A DNA stretch of 7,870 bases from Streptomyces sp. (GCA_003519485.1 DOWQ01000513.1:6438-14307), one strand, 5' to 3'; shown: positions 1 through 6,718, counted from the first letter of the stretch. Made by a program: numbers and translations. The notes: generated by a model from the letters alone, not told the origin.

Positions 1-636
1 GGGGCCGCGGCGGACCCGGACACGCGCGCCGTGCTGCTCACGCACACCGGCAACACGTTCTGCGCGGGAGCGGACCTGGCCGAGGCGACCGCGGGCCCGC
101 CGGAATCGGCCCCGCTGGGGCTGGCCCGGCTGCTCCGTACGCTCGTCGAGCTGCCGAAGCCGGTCGTGGCCAGGGTCACCGGACACGTCCGGGCCGGCGG
201 TCTCGGCCTGCTCGGCGCGTGCGACATCTCGGTCGCCGGACCGGAGGCGAGCTTCGCGTTCACCGAGGCCCGGCTCGGACTGGCGCCGGCCGTGATCTCG
301 CTGCCGCTGCTGCCCCGCCTGGACCCGCGGGCGGCCGGCCGCTACTACCTGACGGGTGAGCGCTTCGACTCCGCGGAGGCGGCCCGGATCGGCCTGGTCA
401 CCCTGGCGGCGGCCGACCCGGAGGCGGCGCTGGAGCCCGTCCTCGACGGTCTGCGCCGAGCGTCGCCGCAGGGGCTGGCCGAGTCGAAGAAACTCGTCAC
501 GGCCGAGGTCCTGCGGGTGTTCGACCGGGACACGCAGGCGCTCGCCGAACGGTCGGCCCGGCTCTTCGGCTCCGACGAGGCACGCGAGGGCATGACCGCC
601 TTCCTCGAACGCCGGGACCCGGCATGGGCCCGGTGA
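1..636 (+). CDS. Enoyl-CoA hydratase/isomerase family protein, 5'-truncated
   Basis: The frame is open from the first base to a TGA at 634-636 and gives 211 residues. About 40-50 N-terminal residues are missing compared with the usual 250-260 of this crotonase-fold family. Members hydrate or isomerise acyl-CoA thioesters in the cytoplasm. Visible landmarks are the first oxyanion-hole loop FCAGADL (residues 20-26 of the fragment), the second loop RAGGLGLLGACDI (64-76) and FTE at 87-89. E89 aligns with the second catalytic Glu of crotonase (Glu164 in the rat enzyme). The position of the first catalytic Glu (Glu144) is G69, so this is probably not a standard beta-oxidation hydratase. Enzymes of this sort often sit in actinobacterial operons with acyl-CoA dehydrogenase and biotin-dependent acyl-CoA carboxylase genes for branched-chain or isoprenoid breakdown, but that part of the locus is outside the window. 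The family is sure; the substrate is not. Confidence 0.9.
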   Translation, partial: GAAADPDTRAVLLTHTGNTFCAGADLAEATAGPPESAPLGLARLLRTLVELPKPVVARVTGHVRAGGLGLLGACDISVAGPEASFAFTEARLGLAPAVISLPLLPRLDPRAAGRYYLTGERFDSAEAARIGLVTLAAADPEAALEPVLDGLRRASPQGLAESKKLVTAEVLRVFDRDTQALAERSARLFGSDEAREGMTAFLERRDPAWAR

Positions 637-1322
637 CGACGCGCGGCCCCCAGCAGGACCGCAGCCGGGCGACCCGGCAGCGGCTGCTGGAGGCGGCGGT
701 GGCCTGCCTGGCCGAGCGCGGCTGGAGCGGCAGCACCGTCACCGTGGTCGCCGAGCGCGCGGGCGTGTCCCGGGGCGCGGCCCAGCACCACTTCCCGACC
801 CGGGAGGACCTCTTCACGGCGGCGGTCGAACACGTGGCCGAGCAGCGCTCGGACGCCCTGCGGGCGGTGCTCGCGGAACCGGTGCTCGCGGAGGCGCTGC
901 CCGCGGAACCCGCACCCGCGCCCGTACCCGAGCGGACCGCGCCGGAGCGGTCCCGTACCCACGCGGTGGTCGAGGCGGTCGTGGCTCTCTACACAGGCCC
1001 CCTCTTCCGGGCCGCGCTCCACCTGTGGGTGGCGGCCTCGGACGAGGAGCACCTGCGTCCGCGCGTGACCGCTCTCGAGGCCCGGATCGGCCGCGAGAGC
1101 CACCGAATGACGGTGGAGCTGCTGGGCGCGGACGAGTCGGTTCCCGGCGTACGGGAGACGGTGCAGGGACTGTTGGACATGGCCCGCGGGCTGGGCCTGG
1201 CCAATCTCCTCACGGACGACACGGCCCGCCGCGAGCGGGTGGTGGCCCAGTGGTCCCGCATTCTGGACCAGGCCCTGGCGGACCAGCCGCTCGCTCGGCC
1301 GGACACGCCCGACACGGCCTGA
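624..1322 (+). CDS. TetR/AcrR family transcriptional regulator
   Basis: This is a complete 232-residue protein with a typical TetR helix-turn-helix at about residues 17-63, including TVTVVAERAGVSRGAAQHHF and then REDLF. The rest is a ligand-binding and dimerisation domain without a recognisable ligand signature. A Pro/Ala-rich stretch (about 85-108) links the two parts. The ATG at 624 overlaps the end of the hydratase gene by 13 bases and has GGGA six bases upstream. The GTG at 633 would instead give a four-base GTGA overlap, common in coupled actinobacterial genes, and would shorten the protein by three residues; I cannot decide between them. Because it is cotranscribed with the hydratase, it most likely represses that operon in response to an acyl-CoA or related catabolite. 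Its operator would lie upstream of the window. Leucine codons favour CTG over CTC (14 to 10 by hand count). Confidence 0.93.
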   Translation: MGPVTTRGPQQDRSRATRQRLLEAAVACLAERGWSGSTVTVVAERAGVSRGAAQHHFPTREDLFTAAVEHVAEQRSDALRAVLAEPVLAEALPAEPAPAPVPERTAPERSRTHAVVEAVVALYTGPLFRAALHLWVAASDEEHLRPRVTALEARIGRESHRMTVELLGADESVPGVRETVQGLLDMARGLGLANLLTDDTARRERVVAQWSRILDQALADQPLARPDTPDTA

Positions 1323-1341
1323 CGCGGCCCGCCTGACAGCA

Positions 1342-1369
1342 CCGGCACGCACCGAACGGCGCGTGCCGG
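1342..1369 (+). terminator. Strong GC hairpin after the TetR gene
   Basis: The arms CCGGCACGC (1342-1350) and GCGTGCCGG (1361-1369) pair perfectly over nine bases around a ten-base loop, 19 bases past the regulator's stop codon. There is no T run, which is usual for terminators in very GC-rich actinobacteria. It lies in a convergent gap and could also act on transcripts from the citrate synthase side. The fold is read by eye; no energy was calculated. Confidence 0.7.
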
Positions 1370-1401
1370 GCCGAGACGGGCTGTCTGTCCTGGCCGCGGG
1401 C

Positions 1402-1478
1402 CCACCGAGCAGGGCAGGCCCGAGCAGACGCGAGCCGGGCAGGCCCGAGCCGGTCCACCGAGCAGGGCAGGCCCGAGC
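1402..1478. repeat. GC-rich direct repeats in the convergent gap
   Basis: A 24-base unit starting CCACCGAGCAGGGC is present twice without mismatch, at 1402-1425 and 1455-1478 (period 53). Its last 14 bases, GGGCAGGCCCGAGC, occur a third time at 1437-1450. The 14-mer therefore appears three times, with start-to-start distances of 25 and 28 bases. The repeats fill most of the non-coding space between the regulator and citrate synthase. No coding role is apparent. Replication slippage or a degraded small repeat family would both fit. Confidence 0.75.
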
Positions 1479-1496
1479 GGGGCCCGGACCGGCTCG
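1446..1496 (-). terminator. Possible terminator of citrate synthase (long-loop inverted repeat)
   Basis: CGAGCCGGTCC (1446-1456) is the exact reverse complement of GGACCGGCTCG (1486-1496). The 11-base stem encloses 29 bases and lies 11 bases beyond the stop codon of citrate synthase on the minus strand. The loop is longer than in a classic terminator, so this is a weaker call than the 1342-1369 hairpin. The left arm overlaps the end of the middle 14-base repeat. Confidence 0.4.
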
Positions 1497-1507
1497 TCCC
1501 GGACCGC

Positions 1508-2608
1508 CTAGATGTCCGCGAACCCCGTGATCTCGCGCGGGCTGCGGCTGTTCGGGCCGACGTAGCGCGCGGACGGCCGTACGAGCCGCCCGGTGCGCTT
1601 CTGCTCCAGGATGTGCGCCGACCAGCCGGCCGTACGGGCGCAGGTGAACATCGAGGTGAACATGTGCGCCGGCACCTCGGCGAAGTCGAGCACAATGGCC
1701 GCCCAGAACTCGACGTTGGTGGCCAGCACCCGGTCCGGCCGCCGGTTGTGCAGCTCCTCCAGGGCGGCCCGCTCCAGCGCCTCCGCGACCTCGAAGCGCG
1801 GCGCGGCCAGCTCCTTCGCCGTACGCCGCAGGACGCGCGCGCGGGGGTCCTCGGCGCGGTAGACGCGGTGGCCGAAGCCCATGAGGCGCTCCTTGCGGTC
1901 GAGCGCGTCCTTGACGTACTTCGTCGCGTCGCCGGTGCGCTCGACGCCCTCGATCATGTGCTGGGCGCGCGAGGGGGCACCGCCGTGGAGCGGGCCGGAC
2001 ATCGCGCCGACCGCGCCGGAGAGGCAGGCCGCGACGTCGGCGCCGGTCGAGGCGATGACGCGGGCGGTGAAGGTCGAGGCGTTCATCCCGTGCTCGGCGG
2101 CGGAGATGAAGTACGCGTCGACGGCCTCGACGTGCTTGGGGTCGGGCTCGCCGCGCCAGCGGATCATGAAGCGCTCGACGATCGTCCTGCCCTCGTCGAC
2201 CCGGGCCTGCGGCACCATCGCCGTGTTCTGGCCGTGGGCCGACTGGGCGATGAAGGACAGCGCCATGACCGAGGCGCGGGCCAGGTCGTCACGGACCTGG
2301 GTGTCGTCGATGTCCAGGAGCGGCTTGAAGCCCCACAGCGGCGCGAGCTGTGCGAGGGCGGACTGCACGTCGACCCGGATGTCACCGCTGTGGACGGGGA
2401 GCGGGAAGGGCTCCGCCGGCGGCAGGCCGGGGTCGAAGGAGTCGTCCACGAGCAGGCCCCAGACCCGCCCGAAGGAGACCTTGCCCACGAGGTCGTTGAT
2501 GTCCACCCCGCGGTAGCGCAGGACACCCCCGGCCTTGTCCGGCTCGGCGATCTCCGACTCGAACGCGACGACGCCCTCGAGGCCGTGCTTGACATCGGTG
2601 TCGGACAT
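1508..2608 (-). CDS. Citrate synthase 2 (short actinobacterial type)
   Basis: This complete 366-residue cytoplasmic protein condenses acetyl-CoA (or possibly propionyl-CoA) with oxaloacetate. Family signatures are AEHGMNAST with H173, GPLHGGAPS with H208, MGFGHRVY with H247, and the following EDPRAR (253-258). H208 and H247 align with the two catalytic histidines of citrate synthase (His264 and His305 in E. coli). The catalytic Asp usually found in an NVDF motif is E300 in NVEFW here. I recall the same NVEFW in Mycobacterium CitA-like proteins, so this may be a subgroup trait. The length fits the short group (about 365-380) that lacks the N-terminal domain of the NADH-inhibited hexameric enzymes. 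The ATG at 2608 is set by AAGGGAGG (2617-2624) eight bases upstream. The gene diverges from the acyltransferases and converges on the TetR gene. Whether it is the main citrate synthase or a second, methylcitrate-capable one cannot be told from this window. Confidence 0.93.
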   Translation of the reverse strand: MSDTDVKHGLEGVVAFESEIAEPDKAGGVLRYRGVDINDLVGKVSFGRVWGLLVDDSFDPGLPPAEPFPLPVHSGDIRVDVQSALAQLAPLWGFKPLLDIDDTQVRDDLARASVMALSFIAQSAHGQNTAMVPQARVDEGRTIVERFMIRWRGEPDPKHVEAVDAYFISAAEHGMNASTFTARVIASTGADVAACLSGAVGAMSGPLHGGAPSRAQHMIEGVERTGDATKYVKDALDRKERLMGFGHRVYRAEDPRARVLRRTAKELAAPRFEVAEALERAALEELHNRRPDRVLATNVEFWAAIVLDFAEVPAHMFTSMFTCARTAGWSAHILEQKRTGRLVRPSARYVGPNSRSPREITGFADI

Positions 2609-2616
2609 GGATGCTG

Positions 2617-2624
2617 CCTCCCTT
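2617..2624 (-). promoter_or_regulatory. Strong ribosome binding site of citrate synthase
   Basis: Read on the minus strand this is AAGGGAGG, a close match to the anti-16S sequence, placed eight bases before the ATG at 2608. It fixes the start codon and suggests efficient translation. Confidence 0.8.
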
Positions 2625-2656
2625 GGTCAACGGCTGTGCTCGTGCTCATTGAAGCA

Positions 2657-2703
2657 CTCTCGTTGGAGAGGACCGGCCGGTAGCATGCCCGGAGCCGCTC
2701 CGG
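2657..2703. promoter_or_regulatory. Divergent promoter region with adjacent dyads and a -10-like box
   Basis: The 129-base gap between the two divergent genes holds TAGCAT at 2681-2686, which fits the actinobacterial -10 pattern TANNNT and points toward the acyltransferases. No convincing -35 is visible at the usual spacing. Four small dyads lie almost end to end around it: CTCTC-GTTG-GAGAG (2657-2670), ACCGGCCGGT (2672-2681), GCATGC (2683-2688) and CCGGAGC-C-GCTCCGG (2689-2703). The last is a perfect 7+1+7 palindrome near the expected transcription start, where an operator would sit. No clear -10 was seen for citrate synthase on the other strand. Short palindromes are easily made by chance in such GC-rich DNA, so regulation is an inference. 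Confidence 0.35.
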
Positions 2704-2737
2704 CGGCCACCTTCCCACGATCCACGAGGAGCCCGCC

Positions 2738-4717
2738 GTGGCACGTTCCCGCCTGGGGTACAGCCCCGCGCTCGACGGCGTCCGCGGGCTCTTCATGCTC
2801 GGTTTCATGGCCTACCACTTCGGGGTGGACCAGCTCGCGGGCATGTGGGTGTGCATCAACCTCTTCTTCGTCCTCTCTGCCTTCCTCATCGTGCGTCTGC
2901 TCGTGGAGGAGAAGGTCACCCGCGGCGACATCGACGCCCTGGCCTTCTACGGGCGGCGGGCCCGGCGCCTGCTGCCGGCGCTCTTCCTCGTCCTCGCCTT
3001 CGTCATCACCTACGCCGTCGTGTGGGCCGACGACACCGTGCGGCGCAGGATCGGCGGGGACGTGCTCGCGACCCTCGGCTACGTCATGAACTGGCGACTC
3101 GTCGCCGACGGCGACCAGTACTTCGGCACCGCGGGCGGGGCGTCCCCCCTTCGTCATGCCTGGACGCTGGCGATCGAGGAGCAGTTCTACGTCCTCGTCC
3201 CCTTCGTCGTCCTCGGGCTCATGGCCGTGGCGCGCTCGCGACGCCTCATCACGCTCGTCCTCCTCCTCGCCGCCGTGGCCTCGGCCGTGTGGACCGCGGT
3301 CGTCGGCTTCCACGACGCGGGCGACTACCCCCGCGTGTACTACGGCACCGACACCCGCGCCCAGGCCCTCTTCCTCGGAGCGGCCCTCGGCGTCTGGCTC
3401 GCGCCCGGCCGCGGCGGGGCCGTCCCGACCTTCTCCCGGCCCGTCGTCGCGGTCGCGGGGGTCGTCGGTGTGGTCTCGAGCGTCTTCTCCTTCGTCGTCG
3501 TCGACCCGTACTCCGGGTGGATGTTCAACCTCGGTGGCATGTTCTTCTTCGCCGTCGGCAGCGTGCTGCTCGTCATCGCCTGCGTCGACGAGCGGCCGAG
3601 CTGGGTCCAGACCGTCTTCGGCTGGCGCCCGCTGGCCTACGCCGGGCGCCTGTCCTACGGGCTCTACCTGTGGCACTGGCCGATCTGGCTGGCCGTCGGC
3701 GACGGGCGCCTGTCCGACAACGCGATCGTCGACTTCGTCCTGTGCTCCGTGCTCACCGTCGCAATCGCGCACCTGAGCTACCAGCACCTCGAGCGCCCGG
3801 TCATCAAGCACGGCGTGCGGGGGATCGCCCCGTCGCTGCGCCGCACGCCCGCCGTCGCCGTCGTCGTGCCGATCGCGCTGCTCGCCGGTGGCGGACTGGC
3901 CGTCGCCCAGAGCGCCCCGCAGGACGGCAACGACACCGAGGTCGCCGCGGTCGTCCCCGCCGGCCCGCCGCCGGACATCGTGCGCGGCCAGTCGACGTAC
4001 GCGCCCGACGAGCCGGCGCGGATCGGCGTCTACGGCGACTCCGTCCCCTTCTTCCTCACCGAGCGCTTCCCGCGGGAGACCTTCCCCGGGGTCGAGCTGC
4101 ACAACTACTCGCGCGAGGGCTGCGACCTGCTCTCCGAGCCGATGAGCTGGGCGCCGGGGTTCCAGATGGGCAACGAGGAGCTGTGCACGCAGATGAAGCA
4201 GGAGTGGCCCGACCGCTTCGAGAGCGCGCGGGACGACGTGCTCCTCGTCTTCGCCTCGCCGCTGCTCGCGGTCCCGCACGTCGTCGACGGCGAGCGCCTC
4301 TGGCTCGACGACCGGGAGTACCGCGACCTCATCACCGACCGCCTCGACACGGTGCGAAGGGAGGCCCTCGACGCCGGCGCGGAGCAGGTCCAGATCGTCA
4401 ACGTCCCCTGCCGCAAGCCCAACCGCGAGTCGATCCCCGAGGAGTTCCGCGTCGTCTTCGACTCCAGCCCCGAGGTCGTCAAGGAGTACGAGGACCCCCG
4501 CCGGATCAACGCGCTCGTCAAGGGCTGGGCGGCCGGGCACGACGACGTCGAGCTCGTCGACCTGCACGGCGCGCTGTGCTCCGACGGCTACCCGGACCGG
4601 ATCGAGGGCATCCAGGTCTTCAACGACTACCTGCACTTCTCGCCCGAGGCGACGCCGATGGTCTGGAGCTACCTGCTCGGCGAGGTCAGCGACAACTACG
4701 CGAAGGCGCGGCCGTGA
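2738..4717 (+). CDS. Acyltransferase-3/SGNH fusion, membrane O-acyltransferase (first of pair)
   Basis: This 659-residue protein matches the OafA-like fusion architecture. An N-terminal multi-pass acyltransferase-3 domain (about 8-360) carries R16 and H27 (YHFG), NLFFVLSAFLI (41-51), FYGRRARRLLP (70-80), HAWTLAIEEQFY (140-151), DTRAQAL (205-211) and YGLYLWHWP (307-315). A further membrane segment lies at about 371-390, followed by an outer SGNH domain (about 427-650) with GDS at 433-435, G461, and D630/H633 in the FNDYLHF motif. Family members pass an acyl group, often acetyl, from the cytoplasm to envelope glycans or antibiotics; the acceptor here is unknown. The usual SG of the FFxxSGFLI motif is SA (47-48). 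The block III Asn common in SGNH hydrolases is not evident near 501-512. The outer domain has cysteines at 462, 483, 558 and 614. The GTG at 2738 is chosen for GAGGAG six bases upstream and a family-typical N-terminus. Confidence 0.92.
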   Translation: MARSRLGYSPALDGVRGLFMLGFMAYHFGVDQLAGMWVCINLFFVLSAFLIVRLLVEEKVTRGDIDALAFYGRRARRLLPALFLVLAFVITYAVVWADDTVRRRIGGDVLATLGYVMNWRLVADGDQYFGTAGGASPLRHAWTLAIEEQFYVLVPFVVLGLMAVARSRRLITLVLLLAAVASAVWTAVVGFHDAGDYPRVYYGTDTRAQALFLGAALGVWLAPGRGGAVPTFSRPVVAVAGVVGVVSSVFSFVVVDPYSGWMFNLGGMFFFAVGSVLLVIACVDERPSWVQTVFGWRPLAYAGRLSYGLYLWHWPIWLAVGDGRLSDNAIVDFVLCSVLTVAIAHLSYQHLERPVIKHGVRGIAPSLRRTPAVAVVVPIALLAGGGLAVAQSAPQDGNDTEVAAVVPAGPPPDIVRGQSTYAPDEPARIGVYGDSVPFFLTERFPRETFPGVELHNYSREGCDLLSEPMSWAPGFQMGNEELCTQMKQEWPDRFESARDDVLLVFASPLLAVPHVVDGERLWLDDREYRDLITDRLDTVRREALDAGAEQVQIVNVPCRKPNRESIPEEFRVVFDSSPEVVKEYEDPRRINALVKGWAAGHDDVELVDLHGALCSDGYPDRIEGIQVFNDYLHFSPEATPMVWSYLLGEVSDNYAKARP

Positions 4718-6708
4718 GGTGGTCCCGTCTCACCGGTGAGCTCACGACCTCCGCCGGCACGCAGCGCCTCGCCGCCCTCGACGGGTACCGCGGGCTCTTC
4801 GTCACCCTCGTGCTGCTCTACCACTTCGGCGTCACGGCGCTCGTCGGCGGCTGGGTCGGCATCAACCACTTCTTCGCCTTCTCCGGGTACCTCATCACCC
4901 GGCTGCTCATCTCCGAGCGGGCGCAGACCGGTCGCATCGACGTCGTGCGGTTCTACAGGCGGCGGGCCGAGCGGCTCGTGCCCGCGCTCGTCGTCGTGTG
5001 CGGCGCGGTGCTCGTCGCCTCGCTCTTCGGTGGCTCGGCCCACCGGCACCGCGACGCCGGTGACGTGCTGGCCTCGCTCTTCTTCGTGCAGAACTGGCGA
5101 CTCATCGGCCGGGACGACGCGTACTTCGAGCAGGTCGGCAACCCCTCGCCGCTGCAGCACGCGTGGACCCTCGGCGTGGAGGAGCAGTTCTACCTGCTCG
5201 TGCCGCTGCTCGTGCTCGCGCTCTTCGCCCTCTTCCGGACCAGCCGCACCGCGCGCCTGGTCGTCGTCGGCGCGCTCGCCGTCGCGTCGACGCTCTGGAC
5301 CGCCCACCTGGCCGGTCAGGGCGTCGACTTCGCCCGGCTGTACTACGGCACCGACACCCGCGCGCAGGCGCTGCTCGTCGGTGCCGGGGTGGCGGTGCTC
5401 CTCGGGCGGGACCACCGCGGTCGACCGGGGCGGCGCCCTTCGCTCGCCGCGACCCAGGCCATCGGGGTCGTCGGCCTGCTCATCTCGCTCTCGGCCTTCT
5501 TCGTCGTCGGGCCGCGCAGCGAGTGGCTCTTCACGAGCGGCGGCATGCTGCTCTTCGCGATCGGCGCCGCGATGATGGGCGTCTCCGCGACCGACCCGCG
5601 GCCGATGGCGCTCAACCGGCTCGCGAGCTGGGGGCCCGCGGTCCTGCTCGGCCAGATGACCTACGGCCTGTACCTCTACCACTGGCCGATCCATCTCTGG
5701 CTCGGTCCGGTGCTCGACGGGCTGCCGCTCGCGCTGTCGGTGGCCGTGCAGCTCGCCGTGACCGTCGTCGTCGCCTTCGTCTCCTTCCGCTGGCTCGAGG
5801 TGCCGGTGCTGCGGCACGGCTTCGGCGTGCTGGTGCCGCGGCGGACCGGGCCGCCGCGGTGGACGGTGCCGGTCGCTGCGGTCGGGGCCGTGGCGCTGCT
5901 CGCGGGCTTCGTCTTCACCCGTCCGGTGAGCCGCGACGACCTCGACGTCCCGCCCCTCGTCGCATCCGACGGCGACTTCACCGCGGCCGACCCACCGGTC
6001 TCCTTCGCGCTGCTCGGCGACTCGGTCGGCGTCTCGCTCGCCGACGGCTGGCAGGCCGATGCCTACCCCGGCGTGACGATGACCAGCCAGTCGCGCATCG
6101 GCTGCGACCTCGTCGACGCCCCGATGCTCTCCGGCGGCCAGCCCGTGCCCGAGGACGCCTCGTGCGACCGGTGGCGCGAGGAGTGGCCCGGCAAGGTGCG
6201 CCAGGCGGGGGCGAGCGACCTGCTCGTCCTGCCCGGTGCTCAGCTCATCGGGGACCACGAGGTCGACGGGCAGACCATCGGCTCCCGCACCCCGGAGCAC
6301 GCGGCGCTCGTCCGCCGCACCCTCACCGACATCGAGCGGCGGGCGCACGAGGCCGGCGTCACGCACGTGCAGGTCACGACGATGCCCTGCCGCGAGGTCG
6401 ACCCCGACAGGCTCGACCCGTCGCTGCGGCAGTTCGCCGGCCCGGTCTCGGACCCCGTCAACATCGCGTGGGTCAACGAGACCGTCACGCAGTGGGCGAA
6501 GGGGGAGGGAGACGGCGCCGAGCCGACCTCCGGTGTCCGGCGCGACGTCCTCGACCTGTGGGAGCCCTTGTGCGCCGACGGCTTCACGCCCGAGATCAAC
6601 GGGGTGCCGCTCTACAGCGACACCGTGCACTTCTCGCCGGCCGGCGCCGCGTCCGTGTGGACCTGGCTGACGCCGCGGGTCGTCGAGGCATCGCAGTCGT
6701 CGTCGTAG
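4714..6708 (+). CDS. Acyltransferase-3/SGNH fusion, membrane O-acyltransferase (second of pair)
   Basis: This 664-residue protein is homologous to the preceding gene and has the same order of domains. The acyltransferase-3 domain (about 18-370) has R26 and H37 (YHFG), NHFFAFSGYLI with the canonical SG at 57-58, FYRRRAERLVP (80-90), HAWTLGVEEQFY (149-160), DTRAQAL (214-220) and YGLYLYHWP (317-325). A membrane segment at about 384-402 leads to an SGNH domain with GDS at 435-437, G463, and D636/H639. Cysteines at 464, 484, 559 and 620 match those of its neighbour. The GTG at 4714 overlaps the previous TGA (GTGA), with GAAGG (4702-4706) seven bases upstream, so the two genes are very likely translationally coupled. 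The frame stays open upstream to 2845, but that part is an off-frame reading of the first gene. The probable role is O-acylation of a cell-envelope glycan at a site or on an acceptor different from its partner's. The acyl donor and acceptor cannot be read here. Confidence 0.92.
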   Translation: MRWSRLTGELTTSAGTQRLAALDGYRGLFVTLVLLYHFGVTALVGGWVGINHFFAFSGYLITRLLISERAQTGRIDVVRFYRRRAERLVPALVVVCGAVLVASLFGGSAHRHRDAGDVLASLFFVQNWRLIGRDDAYFEQVGNPSPLQHAWTLGVEEQFYLLVPLLVLALFALFRTSRTARLVVVGALAVASTLWTAHLAGQGVDFARLYYGTDTRAQALLVGAGVAVLLGRDHRGRPGRRPSLAATQAIGVVGLLISLSAFFVVGPRSEWLFTSGGMLLFAIGAAMMGVSATDPRPMALNRLASWGPAVLLGQMTYGLYLYHWPIHLWLGPVLDGLPLALSVAVQLAVTVVVAFVSFRWLEVPVLRHGFGVLVPRRTGPPRWTVPVAAVGAVALLAGFVFTRPVSRDDLDVPPLVASDGDFTAADPPVSFALLGDSVGVSLADGWQADAYPGVTMTSQSRIGCDLVDAPMLSGGQPVPEDASCDRWREEWPGKVRQAGASDLLVLPGAQLIGDHEVDGQTIGSRTPEHAALVRRTLTDIERRAHEAGVTHVQVTTMPCREVDPDRLDPSLRQFAGPVSDPVNIAWVNETVTQWAKGEGDGAEPTSGVRRDVLDLWEPLCADGFTPEINGVPLYSDTVHFSPAGAASVWTWLTPRVVEASQSSS

Positions 6709-6711
6709 TGT
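6706..6711 (+). promoter_or_regulatory. Candidate -10 box for a leaderless pdxH transcript
   Basis: TAGTGT fits the TANNNT pattern and ends seven bases before the ATG at 6719. A transcript started at normal distance would begin on the start codon itself. The first three bases are the TAG stop codon of the second acyltransferase. No Shine-Dalgarno sequence precedes the ATG, which favours a leaderless start. The -35 region is weak (TCGAGG at 6682-6687 at best), and readthrough from the acyltransferases remains possible. Confidence 0.45.
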
Positions 6712-6718
6712 GGCGCCC

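Noticed and set aside
345..1352. 335-residue minus-strand open frame across the hydratase and TetR genes.
   Set aside because: It has Arg/Gly/Ala-rich shadow composition and spans two real genes with family motifs on the other strand.
1402..1478. CRISPR-like array.
   Set aside because: There are only two full copies and one partial copy, with unequal spacing, GC-rich spacers sharing sequence with the repeat, and no cas genes.
1613..2683. 356-residue plus-strand open frame opposite citrate synthase.
   Set aside because: It is antisense to a gene with intact catalytic motifs and a strong ribosome site, and has no recognisable domain.
2609..2737. Insertion sequence or attachment site marking entry of the acyltransferase pair.
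   Set aside because: No transposase, integrase, tRNA gene or matching direct repeats flank the pair. The dyads are too short and too varied to be element ends.
2600..2750. Artificial join of two genomes at the divergent gap.
   Set aside because: It cannot be excluded, but both flanking genes have intact starts and ribosome sites, and citrate synthase has intermediate codon use. There is no direct sign of a join in the sequence.
2627..4636. 669-residue minus-strand open frame opposite the first acyltransferase.
   Set aside because: It has Asp/Glu/Arg/Val-rich composition with no domain and is an antisense by-product of high third-position GC.
2845..4713. Upstream extension of the second acyltransferase frame, making one 1287-residue open frame.
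   Set aside because: The extension lies inside the first acyltransferase in another frame, is Arg/Pro/Ala-rich and matches no domain. GTG 4714 with an overlapping stop and a ribosome site is the natural start.
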